Assembly: GCA_905221605.1 (NCBI GenBank)
Contig: CAJNDS010000413.1
Coordinates: 691,112 to 755,111 of the forward strand
DNA: 64,000 nucleotides
Direction: 5' to 3'
Origin: Symbiodinium natans
Taxonomy: Eukaryota; Sar; Dinophyceae; Suessiales; Symbiodiniaceae
This document shows, piece by piece, positions 43,899-54,533 of the stretch (within the stretch, counting starts at the first letter, position 1; every line of letters starts with the position of its first letter). The notes below the pieces were generated by a model, which was not told the origin of the DNA, ran no database searches, and worked only from the letters and a program-made list of their open reading frames with translations. The translations under genes were made by a program, and so were the position numbers.

Positions 43899-44043
43899 AT
43901 GGGTTCCCTTACTGCCCCTCTCTAGACTACCCCCCCTAGGTTCCCCCGGCTATTTAGGGAAAATTATGCCTAATTGAGCTTATGTCAGGGGGGAACCGGG
44001 GAAGGGGGGGAGGGGGGTAGTTTCGAGGGGGGTGGTAGGGGAA
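43899..44043. mobile_element. Family H MITE-like element
   Basis: GGGTTCCCTTACTGCCCCTC on the left pairs with GGGGGGTGGTAGGGGAACAC on the right. A central TATTTAGGGAAAATTATGCC lies between. Confidence 0.75.
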
Positions 44044-44408
44044 CACTGAGTTTTTGTTCCAGCACATGGTGGTCGATTCCGGTGATGCAGTCGCTGGCAT
44101 TGGTGTACGAGTGTGGAGTTCCGTTTTCCCGGAGCAACAACAAGCAGCAAGAGAACACACCGACCCGACCTTACTACCTTGACATAAGTGATCCTGGTAA
44201 TTAGAGGGATGAAGCGGCCCGCCTGCATCTTGGTGAAATGTACACGAACAGAGTATCACGAGATGTCGGTCAGGAAAGCCCTGTGAAGACACAAAAGTCG
44301 AAACGCCGAGGTCTCACAGCCTGAAACCCTCAAAGCCTGAACCCTAAACAACCGTAAATCCCCAAACTCTAAACTCTTAACCCTTCAAGGCCTTCTTGAT
44401 AATCACAG

Positions 44409-44466
44409 ACTCGGATTTCTGGAAGCCCTGCACCCGCGTGACTTTGCGGACCGGATGGCGAGCGCC
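44409..44466 (+). other. Exon-like island
   Basis: After AATCACAG| the frame reads LGFLEALHPRDFADRMASAP, open to a CCCCCTAATAG region. Codon use is GC-rich. No recognised family, and the 3' border is uncertain. Confidence 0.25.
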
Positions 44467-46216
44467 CCCCTAATAGTTGGTGGTTCAGGGTGAAGGGGTT
44501 GTATTGTGTGGGCATCATATATATATATATATGTGTGTAAACAAGTCTGTTTTAGATTGTGGGGTACAGTTTCGGTTATATACGGAAAATTCTGTAGCAA
44601 AGTATGCAGCATAGCATGGGATAGTCTAGTATGCCTGTCGGACCTGAACGCTACGCGACCCGCCTCGGCCGGGGCCTGCCCAGCAGCGAGGCAGCCCAAA
44701 CCGGAGATCGCGGGTGAAAGATGCTATTGGGCCCTGTTGAGGGTACCCACTCCAAGCAAGAAGGGGCCGCCCGAGGCCTCGGCGGATTCTTTACGAAGCC
44801 CCAAGGGAAGCTGTTTTGGGTGTGTGTTCGAGTTCAGGAGCTAGGCATCTAATATATAGTGAAGGAGAAGACCCATAAAGTTACACCGCACCGGGGCGGA
44901 CTTATGTTCATGCGGTTTTGGCTACTTGCTGTTTGCTTGCATAAACCTTAGCCCTTAACCTTAAACCCTAAACCCTACTCCCAAGCTCTATAAAACATTG
45001 CTGACCTGCGCTACCTGAGCACACACCCCAGGCCGCACGCGCACGAGCTGCTGGCAACGAGGAGGAGCCAACGTTTGTTCTTTTTGTTTAGGGCGGGGCA
45101 GGGGGAGGGGTGGGTGGGAAGGTGAGCTTCATTCTCTAGACCCCAAAATTGCAATGTGCATCTCAATTGAGGAATATTGCCCAAACCGTAATCCCTAAGT
45201 CCGAAAGGCCTCAAGCCTACGCCCTGAACCCCATAAAGCGTAGACCTGGAAAATTAAAACCACAATCCACATGGCAGTTTACGAAAAGAAGGGCCTGCTA
45301 ATATAGACCGCCGCCAAATAGTAGGTTTCCCTTAAGAAGGACCCGAAGAAGGTACCCGCTAATTTCTGAAATCCCAACATGCTAGACAATGGAGGCTGTA
45401 AGTCTCCTGTCTCACAATCTATATCCTAAACCCTGAGCAGCCCCTGTTACCTAACACCTAAACCCTGCAGACTATAAGCCCGAACGCCTAGTGCCTACGT
45501 TTGCATCCTTTATAACAGAATCCTTAAATATAGAACTACAAGAGGCTGACAAGTATCCGAATGTTCAAAATTCCTAAACCCTCTAAACCCTAAACCATAA
45601 AGCGTACCCCAAAGTCGGAGCGTCTCAGCGAGTTTCGGGGGGCTTTCTGGCAGGTGTCCCTTGCCACTTGTCTGTGCATGACTCCAACAAAACACTACAT
45701 TTGGACCCTGTGACAAAGATTCACATACAAGAGACAGAGAGAGAGATATTTATGTAATGTAGATATCTATATATTTTAGAAAGTTTACATAGATATGGGA
45801 GTTTACGAGCATAAGGGACCTTAATATAGACGCCCAAATAGAGCAATTCCCTTATAAAAAGGACCACAATAAGGATCACAATAAGGTACCCCTAAACCCC
45901 AAACCCCAAACACAAAACCCTAGACCCTAAACTTTACACCCTAAACCCCCGTATTATTTCCGAACATTTCTGAGAATCCTGTAAGGTACCCCTAAACCCT
46001 AAACCCTAAATCCTAAACCCCAAACACAATATTTACGAACATTTTTGAGAATCCTGTTTAGCCCCCCGGCCCTGTTCGTTCATATCCGGTTTGGGTTTCA
46101 GTGTTTAGGGTTTACAGATTTTCGAGTGTTGCGTTTAGGATTTTAAGGGTTTTTGAGTGTTGTGCTTAGGGTTTAAGGGTGTTTGAGTGTTGGGTTTAGG
46201 GTCTCAGGGTTTTTGA

Positions 46217-46409
46217 GTGTCCTGCTATTTGGGGACTATAATATCAGGGCCCCTTATTTTCGTAAACCCCCAGTTAGTTTGTGAAGGAAAGCGGGCCGAT
46301 GCAGGGTTTCAACGCATGGGAAGCTTGGTTCTTGATGCGCAGCCATGCCAGAGCTTGTTTCCTTGCAATGCCACGCATACGGTAGCTCGCAAGCTCCTTC
46401 TGGACAAGG
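46217..46409 (+). other. 5' flank or untranslated region of the ubiquitin-like/ankyrin gene
   Basis: This is non-telomeric sequence between the degenerate TTTAGGG tract (ending about 46220) and the ATG at 46410. The frame open from 46217 overlaps the gene in a different register and is not supported. No spliced-leader relict (CCGTAGCCATTTTGGCTCAAG) is present. Confidence 0.4.
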
Positions 46410-47366
46410 ATGCTGTGCATCCGCCTACTCTCCGGGGAAGATGTGGCGCGCCTGCCTGTGGAGGAGATGGGCAACGTCAGGGACGTGAAGCGGAGATTGC
46501 ATCAGCTACATGGCCTCCCTCCCCGCTTCAGGCAGAGGCTCCTGTTTCAGGGCGCCGATCTGGATGATGCTGACGAGCTAGAATCTCCCCGGGACCTGGA
46601 CCTCGTTTTGCAAACTTTCTGGGATGCTTCTCAGACACAAGCTCACGATCTCGTGGCTGCCGCCAGAGATGGCTCAGCCGATACGGTGGGCTTTTCCGGC
46701 ATGATGATGCAGTGAGTTGACGTTGCTAGATGTTGCTAGCATACTCGCGTCATCATTATGTCATCTCTATGTAGTCACTATGTAATGAATTGTGTAATCA
46801 TCATGTCAATCATTTCCTTATGTAGGTAGAAGTAATGAAGGCCCGAATGTGAAGTATAGGGATCCTCCCTCCAGGTGGAGTCCATGCTGCAGATGCCCCT
46901 GGACCCAGATCTGAGCACGGACACTCGATCAGTGTTAGGGATCCTTTTTACCTTTGGGGTTATGGGCTTTCTAATGTATGAACAAAAAGGATCCTTTTTT
47001 CTTCCTGGGGGAACAGGGATTAAGGACAGGGAGCGCCCTCTCACCGCGGCATCCGGCCAAGGCCACGTTGAAGTCGTGCGTTTGCTGCTGGAGGCCGGCG
47101 CTGACAAGAACCTGGCCGACAACGACGGCTCCACGGCGCTCATGTGTGCAGCTCTTTGGGAAAAGGTTGAAGTGATGCGCTTGCTGCTGGAGGCCGGCGC
47201 CGACATGAACATGGCGGACATCGATGGCAACACAGCCCTCATGCATGCAGCTGGCGAGGGAAACCATGGCGCCCTGCGATTGCTTGTGGAAGCCGGGGCA
47301 GACAAGAACTTAAAGAACAAGAATGGCGAGACAGCCTCGTTCCTTGCAGCCCGGGCATCGTGTTGA
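46410..47366 (+). CDS. Ubiquitin-like domain plus ankyrin-repeat protein, two exons
   Basis: Join 46410-46685 and 46875-47366, giving 255 residues. Residues 3-73 look like a divergent ubiquitin-like domain (IRLLSGEDVARLPVEEM..., VRDVKRRLHQLHGLPPRFRQ, LLFQGADLDDADEL). Ankyrin repeats follow in exon 2: LTAASGQGHVEVVRLLLEAG, STALMCAALWEKVEVMRLLL and NTALMHAAGEGNHGALRLLV, with GADKNLA-type loops. The 189-bp intron has a GTGGGC donor and ends CTCCAG|GTGG, so the join ...SADT|VESMLQ... keeps phase 0. Start chosen because the UBL domain begins at once after it. The UBL-ankyrin arrangement is common in predicted dinoflagellate proteins, where the ankyrin part would serve protein-protein binding; the target is unknown. 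Between DPDLSTDT and RPLTAASG lie about 38 residues of hydrophobic, non-ankyrin sequence (about 46926-47035) that may be an insertion or an unrecognised intron. Three ankyrin repeats is short for the type. Confidence 0.8.
46686..46874 (+). other. Intron of the ubiquitin-like/ankyrin gene
   Basis: The donor is ACG|GTGGGC and the acceptor CCTCCAG|GTGGAG. The G after the AG fits the dinoflagellate preference. The interior has short tandem words (GTTGCTAGATGTTGCTAGCA, CATTATGTCATCTC, CATGTCAATC) and a run of TATGTA. Both exons stay in frame when it is removed, and reading through it hits TGA at 46713. Confidence 0.75.
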
Positions 47367-49330
47367 AGGCGCCGATGCCGACAGGGACTTGCCCGAGTTT
47401 AAGCTTCCTTGCCAACATCTCTGCTTTCGCGGCTCTCCTAAATGCTCGGCACCGTCAAAGGCTTCGCCCACAGCGGTTGTGTCAAAGGTCCAGTGACCCA
47501 GTGCTTTGCAAGCGGGTGTATAGAGCTCAGAACTCGGGTTTGGGGTCTGCGCAAGTCATATCCCAAACCCTTGACTGACAATTATATTTCTCAACTGCGG
47601 CTTCTCATGTTTAGGCTTGTAGAGTTTAGGGTCTAGGGGTTAGACCTTTCACATGGACGCTTTATAGGGTGTAGAAGAATCGGAGGCCTTGCTGGTTGTT
47701 CTCAGTAGCTTAATGCAGCCATGAACCTCAGGGTTTAGGCTGCAATCAAGGCTAGTCATGTGGGGTTTTCCGAAAGTAGGGGTACCCCTCTTTTTGGATA
47801 TGCCCATATTAGGGTTTCGTGTAAGGGTAGGTTATCGGACCGTTCTGAGAATATGATCTTGCGTACACCATGAACTTCGCCATGAACCCTAAACCCCCAA
47901 CCCCAAACCCAACACCCTCATGTCCCCAACCCTACACCCAACACCCTAAGATCTGTAAACCTACACCAACATCCTAAAACCTGAAACCTAAATCCTCAAC
48001 ACTGATGGGGTCCAGGCTTTGTTGGGTGCTTCGGGGGGTATGGTGGCAGGGGGGGGGGGGGGGGGGGGGCTGAACCCTAAACCCTAACCCCTGACCCCTA
48101 AACCCTTGTTGTGATCCTCGAGCTTGCCGAGGCTTAGGGTTTAGGATCTGGGGTTTAGGGTTTTGACGTTTATCCGGCTTATCAGTCTGGGGTCTAGGCT
48201 CCATGGGGTCTAGAGGGTCTGTAGAGTTTACGGCTAAATCAGGGTTTCGGCTTGCCGGAGTTTAGGATTCTAAGGTCCAGAGTTTCTGCGGCTTGGGCTT
48301 CTGGGGGTTCAGAGCTGAGAGGGCTAAACCCTAAACCCTAAACCCTAATCCGTAAACCCTAAACCCTAAACCCTATAAACCCTTAGAAGGTACTCTAAGC
48401 TCTAGGGTTATATAGGGCTTACTGGCTTTAGGTTTGGGGTTTCTATGTAAGTTCCCTAAAAAGTTTAGGGTTCAGGGTTTAGGGTTTAGGGCTAAGAGAG
48501 CAGAGGATCCTCCCACTGCAGGAGTTGGAATACTGCTTGGAGAAGGGCTACCTGGATGCTTTGCCTGCATCCAAGCTGAGATGCGAGCCCGAGTCAAACC
48601 CCAGAGCCACAGACTCCCTGCGCCCAAGCCCCGAAACCCGAAACCCGAAACCCTAAACCCTAAACCCTAAACCCTAAACCCTAAACCCTAAACTGTCCTC
48701 GCGCCCGGCTGTAACCGTGTCTAGGGTTCACGTGGCACCGGGCAGCCACTAAGGAGAAGCCTGCATCTTGGCATGACCAAAGCTACCAGGGTTTTGGGTT
48801 TAGGGTGTCTGGGTAGTTTGGGTTCCATGGCAACCGGGAACTCAAAAGGTTCAAAAGGGACTAAAATACATTTTTGAGACAGGATCAAGGGCGCTCTCCA
48901 TTATCAGCCAAGCGAGGTCTATGACCTTTTCATTTAGGGGGGGTTTGGGGTTTGGGTTGGGGGTGGGAGGGGGGGGGCTTGGGTTTAGGCTCGATGGACA
49001 GGAGATGGGGGGGTTATTGTAGGTGCCCGAATGACTAGAATTGTGTCTTGGCGGTCATGATAGTGGAATTGTATATAGGGACCAGAAGGGAATCTCAGAC
49101 CATAAGGGAATACTACAGTATGCTTGGCCTCTGTTTGTTGAGTGCATGGGTCTCACGAAAGCCCAGAATGGCGTCCGGCGTGTCATTTATGGCTGCCGTG
49201 TGCTGTGTGGCTATGCGATAGCTGTTGCGACGACCACGAGTAGATACTCCAATGCGAGACGGCCTATTCCCGGAACCATCCTTCCAAAGTCGTCAAACTA
49301 GGCTTTTGGGACCCTAGTACTCATGGTTGT
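47367..49330. other. Intergenic block
   Basis: The 3' flank of the ankyrin gene (47367-47640) is low-copy with no second gene. After about 47880 degenerate CCCTAAA words, a 20-base G run (48051-48069) and TTTAGGG words alternate. CCCTAAA arrays lie at 48325-48375 and 48648-48690. The frame at 49041-49301 (86 codons, plus) is GC-moderate and non-repetitive but has no domain I recognise. Confidence 0.55.
48522..48575 (+). other. Exon-like island
   Basis: CCACTGCAG|GAG opens a frame reading ELEYCLEKGYLDALPASK up to AA|GCTGAG, a GC-type donor. The peptide looks like an amphipathic helix and the codon use is ordinary. Telomere-like DNA lies on both sides. No family assigned. Confidence 0.35.
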
Positions 49331-49347
49331 GTTGCAAAGTAGCCAAC

Positions 49348-49515
49348 CCCCCCCCCCCCCCCCCCCCCCCCCCAAACCCCCTAAACCCCCTAAACCCCCT
49401 AAACCCCCTGAGCCCCCTAAACCCCCTAAACCCCCTAAACCCCCTAAACCCCCCTAAACCCCCGAAACCCCCTGAACCCCCTAAACCCCCTAAACCCCCT
49501 AAAAACCCTAAAACC
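49348..49515 (-). repeat. Poly-C run followed by CCCCCTAAA 9-mer variant array
   Basis: About 25 Cs are followed by about 15 copies of CCCCCTAAA with a few CCCCCTGAG and CCCCCGAAA changes. The Pro-Leu-Asn repeats in the open frame are artefacts. Confidence 0.95.
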
Positions 49516-49605
49516 CTAAAGCCATAGCACTCTGGAGCTCCGAAACCTTAAATCAAGACTCCAGGGAACCCCAGCAGCCTAGGGAGATCGATTTTTCCAC
49601 ACTAA

Positions 49606-49714
49606 CCCAGAGAGTCAAACACCCCTTAGTTAAGGAATATTGCCCCACATTGTAAAGGGATCCCTGTTATGATTTAGGGAAGATGCCTTAGTTGAGTCGT
49701 ATGGGGCCCTTTGG
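49606..49714. mobile_element. Family F MITE-like element
   Basis: The left arm CCCAGAGAGTCAAACACCCC and the right arm GTCGTATGGGGCCCTTTGGG pair imperfectly. AAAGGGATCCCTGTTATGATTT lies in the centre. Confidence 0.7.
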
Positions 49715-49994
49715 GAAGTACCATTCTTTGTAACGGCTAGAAGCACAAGAACTTCTAACCACCAGGTGAGGGAGTGTTCCCAGGGAGGAGAAGGGGGACC
49801 CTCAAAAGGGAACCCTTCTCAACCTTCTTCTGGCTCTCTTAAACAGGGACCTTATTCGGAGGGTCTATGTCCCCAAGGGTCTCCCTAATCCTATCCTCTA
49901 AGGGTAGGATCCCATGCTCTGAGGACGTGGGGGATGACAGCTCAGATACAGAGGAGCTTCTGTAGAGACGATCTTGTCGCCTTTTCAAGAGGTT

Positions 49995-50094
49995 AGTGGT
50001 CGTGGTGGTGGTAGTAGTGGAGTAGGCGTAGGCGTAGGCGTAGGAGTAGGAGTAGGAGTAGGAGTAGAAGTAGGAGTAGGAGTAGCAGTAGTAG

Positions 50095-50156
<62 letters not shown>

Positions 50157-50157
50157 C

Positions 50158-50232
<75 letters not shown>

Positions 50233-50318
50233 GAGTAGTAGTAGTAGTAGTAGTAGTAGCAGTAGTAGTAGTAGTAGTAGCAGCAGCAGCAGTAGTAGTA
50301 GTAGTAGTAGTAATCGGT
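49995..50318. repeat. GTA/TAG trinucleotide microsatellite
   Basis: About 320 bp of (GTA)n with GGA/GGC interruptions at the left and CAG interruptions at the right. Poly-Val and poly-Leu open frames on the two strands are artefacts. Confidence 0.97.
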
Positions 50319-50720
50319 AGAAGTCCTCGGGTGCAGAGTTCACAGGGCTGAGATGTTTAGGGTGCGGGGGCTAGGCACTGGGAGGACTTCAATTATAGCA
50401 GCGCGGCTGTGATGGGTTCCCTGACAAATGAGGCCTTTTAGGGTTTAGGTTTTGTTTTGATCGGGCTTTCAGGGTTTATGACCATAGGGTTGTTTAGGGT
50501 CTATCATTGTTCTGAAACCGGACAAACCATTCGTCTAGTGTTTAGGGTCTATACGCTTTATGGAGCTTATGTGCGCACAGAGTTAGTTTGTGGGGTTTAC
50601 TGGATTTTTGAACTATTCTGCAAAGTTCTTCAGCAATCCGAATGTGATTGAAGGAACATCCTAAACCCTAAAACATCCCTAAACCCTAAACCCTGTGTTT
50701 AATGCACATTGACTTCCCAG

Positions 50721-50783
50721 GAGAAGGAGTTCTACCCACTCTGGAAGCTGACGCTCATTGCCATCCCACAGCTGGGCGTTCAG
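50721..50783 (+). other. Exon-like island resembling a transporter segment
   Basis: Exactly 63 nt between TTCCCAG|G and GTTCAG|GTTCGC, open in phase 0. It reads EKE and then FYPLWKLTLIAIPQLGVQ. The pattern of a short charged lead, an aromatic/basic step and a hydrophobic stretch ending PQLGVQ resembles the start of the first membrane helix in sugar transporters of the SLC45/SUC (GPH) type of the major facilitator superfamily. That resemblance is from memory, not a search. Flanking DNA is telomere-like, so introns would be long. Confidence 0.4.
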
Positions 50784-50832
50784 GTTCGCACAGCGTTCCA
50801 GGGTGTCCGGTTAAAAGTGTTTGGGGTGCCCT

Positions 50833-50932
50833 AAGACCCTAAGACCCTAAGACCCTAAGACCCTAAGACCCTAAGACCCTAAGACCCTAAGACCCTAAGA
50901 CCCTGAGACCCTGAGACCCTGAGACCCTAAGC
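50833..50932 (-). repeat. CCCTAAGA 8-mer variant telomeric array
   Basis: About 12 copies of CCCTAAGA, the last three changed to CCCTGAGA. This is an amplified variant one base longer than CCCTAAA. Confidence 0.95.
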
Positions 50933-51658
50933 CTCCAAAACTCCAAAACTCCAAGCCCTAGCCTCGTGTCTCTATCGCGGCCCTGGCACGTCCCCTCCGC
51001 CGACATGAAACACAGGGGTTCTATTTCAGGGTGCGGTGTTTAGGGTTTAGGGTTTCGGGTTTTAGGGTTTAGGATCTAGGGGGCTTGCCCTTCGAAGGGG
51101 TATAGTCGCACAAGAACTCTAGGCGGACCCGATACCTATTCCTGGAAGCCAGTAGTACACTTATTTTATTCTCTATCTTCAAGTGCAGCTTGATGAAGCC
51201 GAACAACCAATACCATTCCCTTCCAAGCGTACAGAACTCTACCCAAACCTGAACCGATTCAGAACCCTGTAAGCTCTTAGCCCTTGCTCGCATGGCCAGG
51301 TGATGTGGTGCTTCATCGGACCCAATGCAGCTTGCCTATGCACGGTGTTTGTTTTCGACAACACGTTTGCGCTCAAGAGTTTCTAGGCGGTGGCACCTGG
51401 CAAGAGCTCTTGGCCGGCTTGGGATTGAGAAAAGCTTGTGTTTGGCGGTTGAGGATGATTTGAGGGTTGCCGAGCTTCGATGATCCCTCAACCCTATAAC
51501 CCTGAAACCCTAATACTCCAAAGCAACGCGGGCTTCACCACCTGAGAGCCTTTAACCCCCGCATGTTTTCTCCCCTCACCCCTAAACCCTAAACCCTAAA
51601 CCATGCTTTTTCACCTTTTTCCAACATATTATCCGATGAAGGCTTCTGGAAGCGGTTT

Positions 51659-51742
51659 ACAAGGAGGCGGGCCTCCTTACCCTACATTCGGGCCCTTATG
51701 ACTCGACTTATAAACAGGGGTGGCCCCCTCCTTACCAGGGTG
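51659..51742. mobile_element. Truncated family B MITE-like element
   Basis: TTACAAGGAGGCGGGCCTCC on the left and GGGTGGCCCCCTCCTTACC on the right retain the family B arms around a shortened interior. Confidence 0.65.
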
Positions 51743-52299
51743 TAGGTTAGGGTTTAGGGGTTATTCAGCTGATCGTGGGTGCCCAGGCCTCGTCAGTTCA
51801 AGACTTCTGCAGCACTACAGCCTGAATCCACAAGCATCCCTGACCACTATCAAGCCCAAGCGTCCGCAACACCCTAAACCCCCCCCCCCCCTCCCAACCC
51901 CCAACCCTCAAAAAGCATCCCTTCTGCGTAAAAAGCCCTTAAAAGCCAGCTCAAGCCTGTGAGGCCCTATAAGGACTTACACCTTAAGCATGCCCAGAAG
52001 GCTCAACGGCCCAAAATGCCCCTAAGTCAAAAACGTCTCTTCACGATTGCGCCTGGATACCCTCAACTACGATTTGCTTAAGAACTCATTTCAGGGTTGA
52101 GAGTTTAGGGTTTAGGGTATATACTACTATTTGCTTAGGAACTCCACCGAACAAGCACAGGTAACAATCCCGATATTGCCCTTACAAGGAAGAATGTGGT
52201 TTGTTTCTACTTTGGGGGTTTCGGAAGCAAATAGTAGAATGTTGCAGGGCTGTTGACTAGCATTTAGTGGTAGAGTAACCTCATCCCCAAAACATCACC

Positions 52300-52471
52300 C
52301 AACCCTAAACCCTAAACCCTAAACCCTAAACCCTAAACCCTAAACCCTAAACCCTAAACCCTAAACCCTAAACCCTAAACCCTAAACCCTAAACCCTAAA
52401 CCCTAAACCCTAAACCAAAAAAAAATACCCTAAACCCTAAACCCTAAACCCTAAACCCTAAACCCTAAACC
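52300..52471 (-). repeat. Interstitial telomeric array (CCCTAAA)n, interrupted by an A run
   Basis: About 23 perfect units are split by AAAAAAAAAATA (about 52417-52428). Confidence 0.95.
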
Positions 52472-52638
52472 CATCCATCCTGGAACCTCGGCAGCCGCGC
52501 AAAGGCGGCGCCCTACATGGGCCACTTGGGTGTGGGCCCTTCCCTAGCGAATCCAGGCGGCACTTTCAAGACCTGCATGGCTGTGGGCTTGGGGCTTATA
52601 GGGCTTAGGGTTTAGGGTTTAGGGTTTGCTGTAATCAT

Positions 52639-52942
52639 TAATGTTGGACCTGCTTTATTAGGGGGGGTCGCTTTAAAGTCAATTTGGCGGAATTATTCAG
52701 GACCCCCTGACTGTTTGAGGGGTCCGCTTTAAAGTCAAACCGTCCGGGCGCCGTAAGAAAATTCCACGCGGCGCGCCTTTAAAAAAGATAACCGGGCATT
52801 GCTGCCCCTTTTAAACATATCTAAACTCCACCCTATTAAAATCATATAGGCCCCCGGGGCCGTGTAATCAGGACCCAATCCACGCCCCGACTGTTCAGGG
52901 GGGGGGGGGGGGCCCCCCACATTAAAGCAGGTCCCACATTAT
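52639..52942. mobile_element. Larger inverted-repeat element, TIR TAATGTTGGACCTGCTTTA
   Basis: Termini TAATGTTGGACCTGCTTTA and TAAAGCAGGTCCCACATTA are inverted repeats. Subterminal GGGGGGTCGCTTTAAAGTCA and GGGGTCCGCTTTAAAGTCAA are direct sub-repeats, and GACTGTTTGAGGGG / GACTGTTCAGGGGG recur. It is related to 22402-22933. No transposase is seen. Confidence 0.75.
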
Positions 52943-53534
52943 GGCGTAGATGCTGTGAAGGTTAGGATGCAGCAGAGGCTCGAAAGCCTCGTCAGGTGCG
53001 AAGAGCAGCTCTGGCCCGATTGTGGAAGGCCATCTAGCACCTTTCTCCCACCCCACGCCGTCCAAGACTTTGCCGCCCTTACCTATTAAACCTTTAGGGT
53101 TTAGGCCTAAACTCAGGGCAATTGCTTTCTTCCAATAAAAACGACTTCCGTCACCCATGGTCGCCAAGGGGAAGGTTTCAGCCAGCAGTCCTAAGGGGGG
53201 CGGGGGGGGCCCTTGGGGTACTCCTCTTTTGAAGGGCAAGCTGCCAAGTTGGGGACTAGGGTATTGACAACAAAAGACCAGGCTGGTTTCGAGGAGAACG
53301 TCCTCCGGTACCGGGCCCATCGTGGGCGCTACCGACCTCCGAGCTGTCGGAGGCGGGCGAACGACCTGGGTCGACAGGCCTTGAGTTTGGGGGATAGGGT
53401 TTTGGGGCTCAAGTATGATCCCTACGCATTCCTTGTTTTGACGTCAGGTATGCCACGTGGGGGCTGAGGGTTGTGCGTTTGGGGTTTGGGGGGCTTAGCT
53501 CTTTTAGGGTTTGCCTTTCATGTGGCCCCTTGCC

Positions 53535-53637
53535 GTCTTTAATGGGTTCTGACGTTTGGGCCCACGGGTTGCATAGGGTATGTAAGGGATATATTAGGGT
53601 CCCCTTTTAAGGGCCCATATTCAGGGACCATGTAACT
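53535..53637. mobile_element. Family I MITE-like element
   Basis: Words TTTAATGGGTTCTGACGTTT and GGGCCCACGGGTTGCATAGG pair in part with AAGGGCCCATATTCAGGGAC before CATGTAACTACC. Confidence 0.65.
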
Positions 53638-53690
53638 ACCCTAAGATTTGTTCTTTGTATTGGGTTCAGGGTTCAGGGTTCAAACTCTTC

Positions 53691-53770
53691 CTCAAGGCTC
53701 TAATGTGGTTCCTTTTTGGGTTGGGGGGGTTCAAGTATACCACCCTCAGCAGAAGCTAGTTAGGAGCTTT
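53691..53770. mobile_element. Family D MITE-like element (diverged)
   Basis: The left arm CCTCAAGGCTCTAATGTGGT and the right arm AGCTAGTTAGGAGCTTTTCGG retain the family pattern with TTCCTTTTTGGGTT. Confidence 0.55.
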
Positions 53771-54454
53771 TCGGTTTAGGGTTTTAGGGTTTAGTGTTTT
53801 TTCCCCACCCTCGGTGTCGGGCTGCTAGATTAAAATCTTCTCTTCGCTCGGAACTCTTCTCCTCGCGCCCGGTCTGCTTCTCGCCCATTCCTGGGTGCCG
53901 AACCCCAGAGTGTCCCTGGAGTGCCCAACCCTAGACTGTCCAGTGTCCCCAAAGTGCCAAATTTCAGGGTGTTTCTGGAGTGCCCAACCCTAGAGTGTCC
54001 CTGAGCAGTGCCCAGCATCACAGTGTCCTGGACTGCCCAGCCCCAGAGTGTCCCTGGAGTGCCCAACTGCAGAGTGTCCCTGAGTTGCCCAACCCCAGAT
54101 TGTCACTGGAGCGCCCAGGGTATCTCTACCCAGAGAGGGTGGGGATGTGCGATTTTTTTTTTGGGGGGGGGGTACGGGTTTAGGGTTCAGGGTTTAGGGC
54201 CTTCAGGGTTTTAGGGTTTAGGGTTTCAGTTTCAGTGTTTCAGGGGCTCAGGCTTTTAGGGTGTAAGGTGCGGGGATGGCTACTGCACTTCCTAAAGCTC
54301 TTGGGAGCAACCCCAAACCCCGATCCCTAAACCCTAAACCCTAAACCCTAAACCCTAAGCCCTTCACACAACAACCTGGCCGTAGCTTCCTTAGGAATGG
54401 GTTTTTGGGGCCCGTAGCAATATCATTTTTATGATGATGTTTTTTGGGAGTGCA

Positions 54455-54533
54455 GAAAGTCAAGAGAGCAAGGACGCTGAACAATGTGGCGGGACCCATC
54501 ACGGGTGCCTTGGCGGACATCAAGATGCAGTAG
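54455..54533 (+). other. Exon-like island with in-frame stop
   Basis: After GGGAGTGCAG| the frame reads KVKRARTLNNVAGPITGALA, then DIKMQ and TAG at 54531. NNVAGPITGALAD resembles the loop between membrane helices in major facilitator proteins, but the match is from memory and short. It could belong with the island at 50721. Alternatively the opposite strand is open over the same stretch (54341-54538). Confidence 0.3.

Larger units (their letters stand above)
33726..46216. other. Gene-poor repeat block
   Basis: Family A, B, D, F, G, H and I elements, telomeric arrays and variant arrays are listed separately where clear. Low-copy stretches include 34590-34860, 35440-35700, 42060-42440, 42540-42840, 43390-43560, 44050-44300 and 44530-44870. 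Their short open frames (for example 34487-34882, 42572-42841) show no domain. Exon-like islands lie at 35161, 37084 and 44409. From 45880 to 46200 the sequence is degenerate TTTAGGG- or CCCTAAA-like. Confidence 0.55.

Noticed and set aside
46778-47320. 180-codon minus-strand frame over the ankyrin gene
   Set aside because: Antisense of the ankyrin repeats. The Ser/Ala-rich repeats simply mirror the plus-strand repeat units.
49974-50351. Poly-Val and poly-Leu open frames on both strands
   Set aside because: GTA microsatellite artefact.
53380-53420. Possible spliced-leader relict (TTTTGGGGCTCAAG)
   Set aside because: Only the last bases resemble the dinoflagellate leader end and the upstream part does not match.
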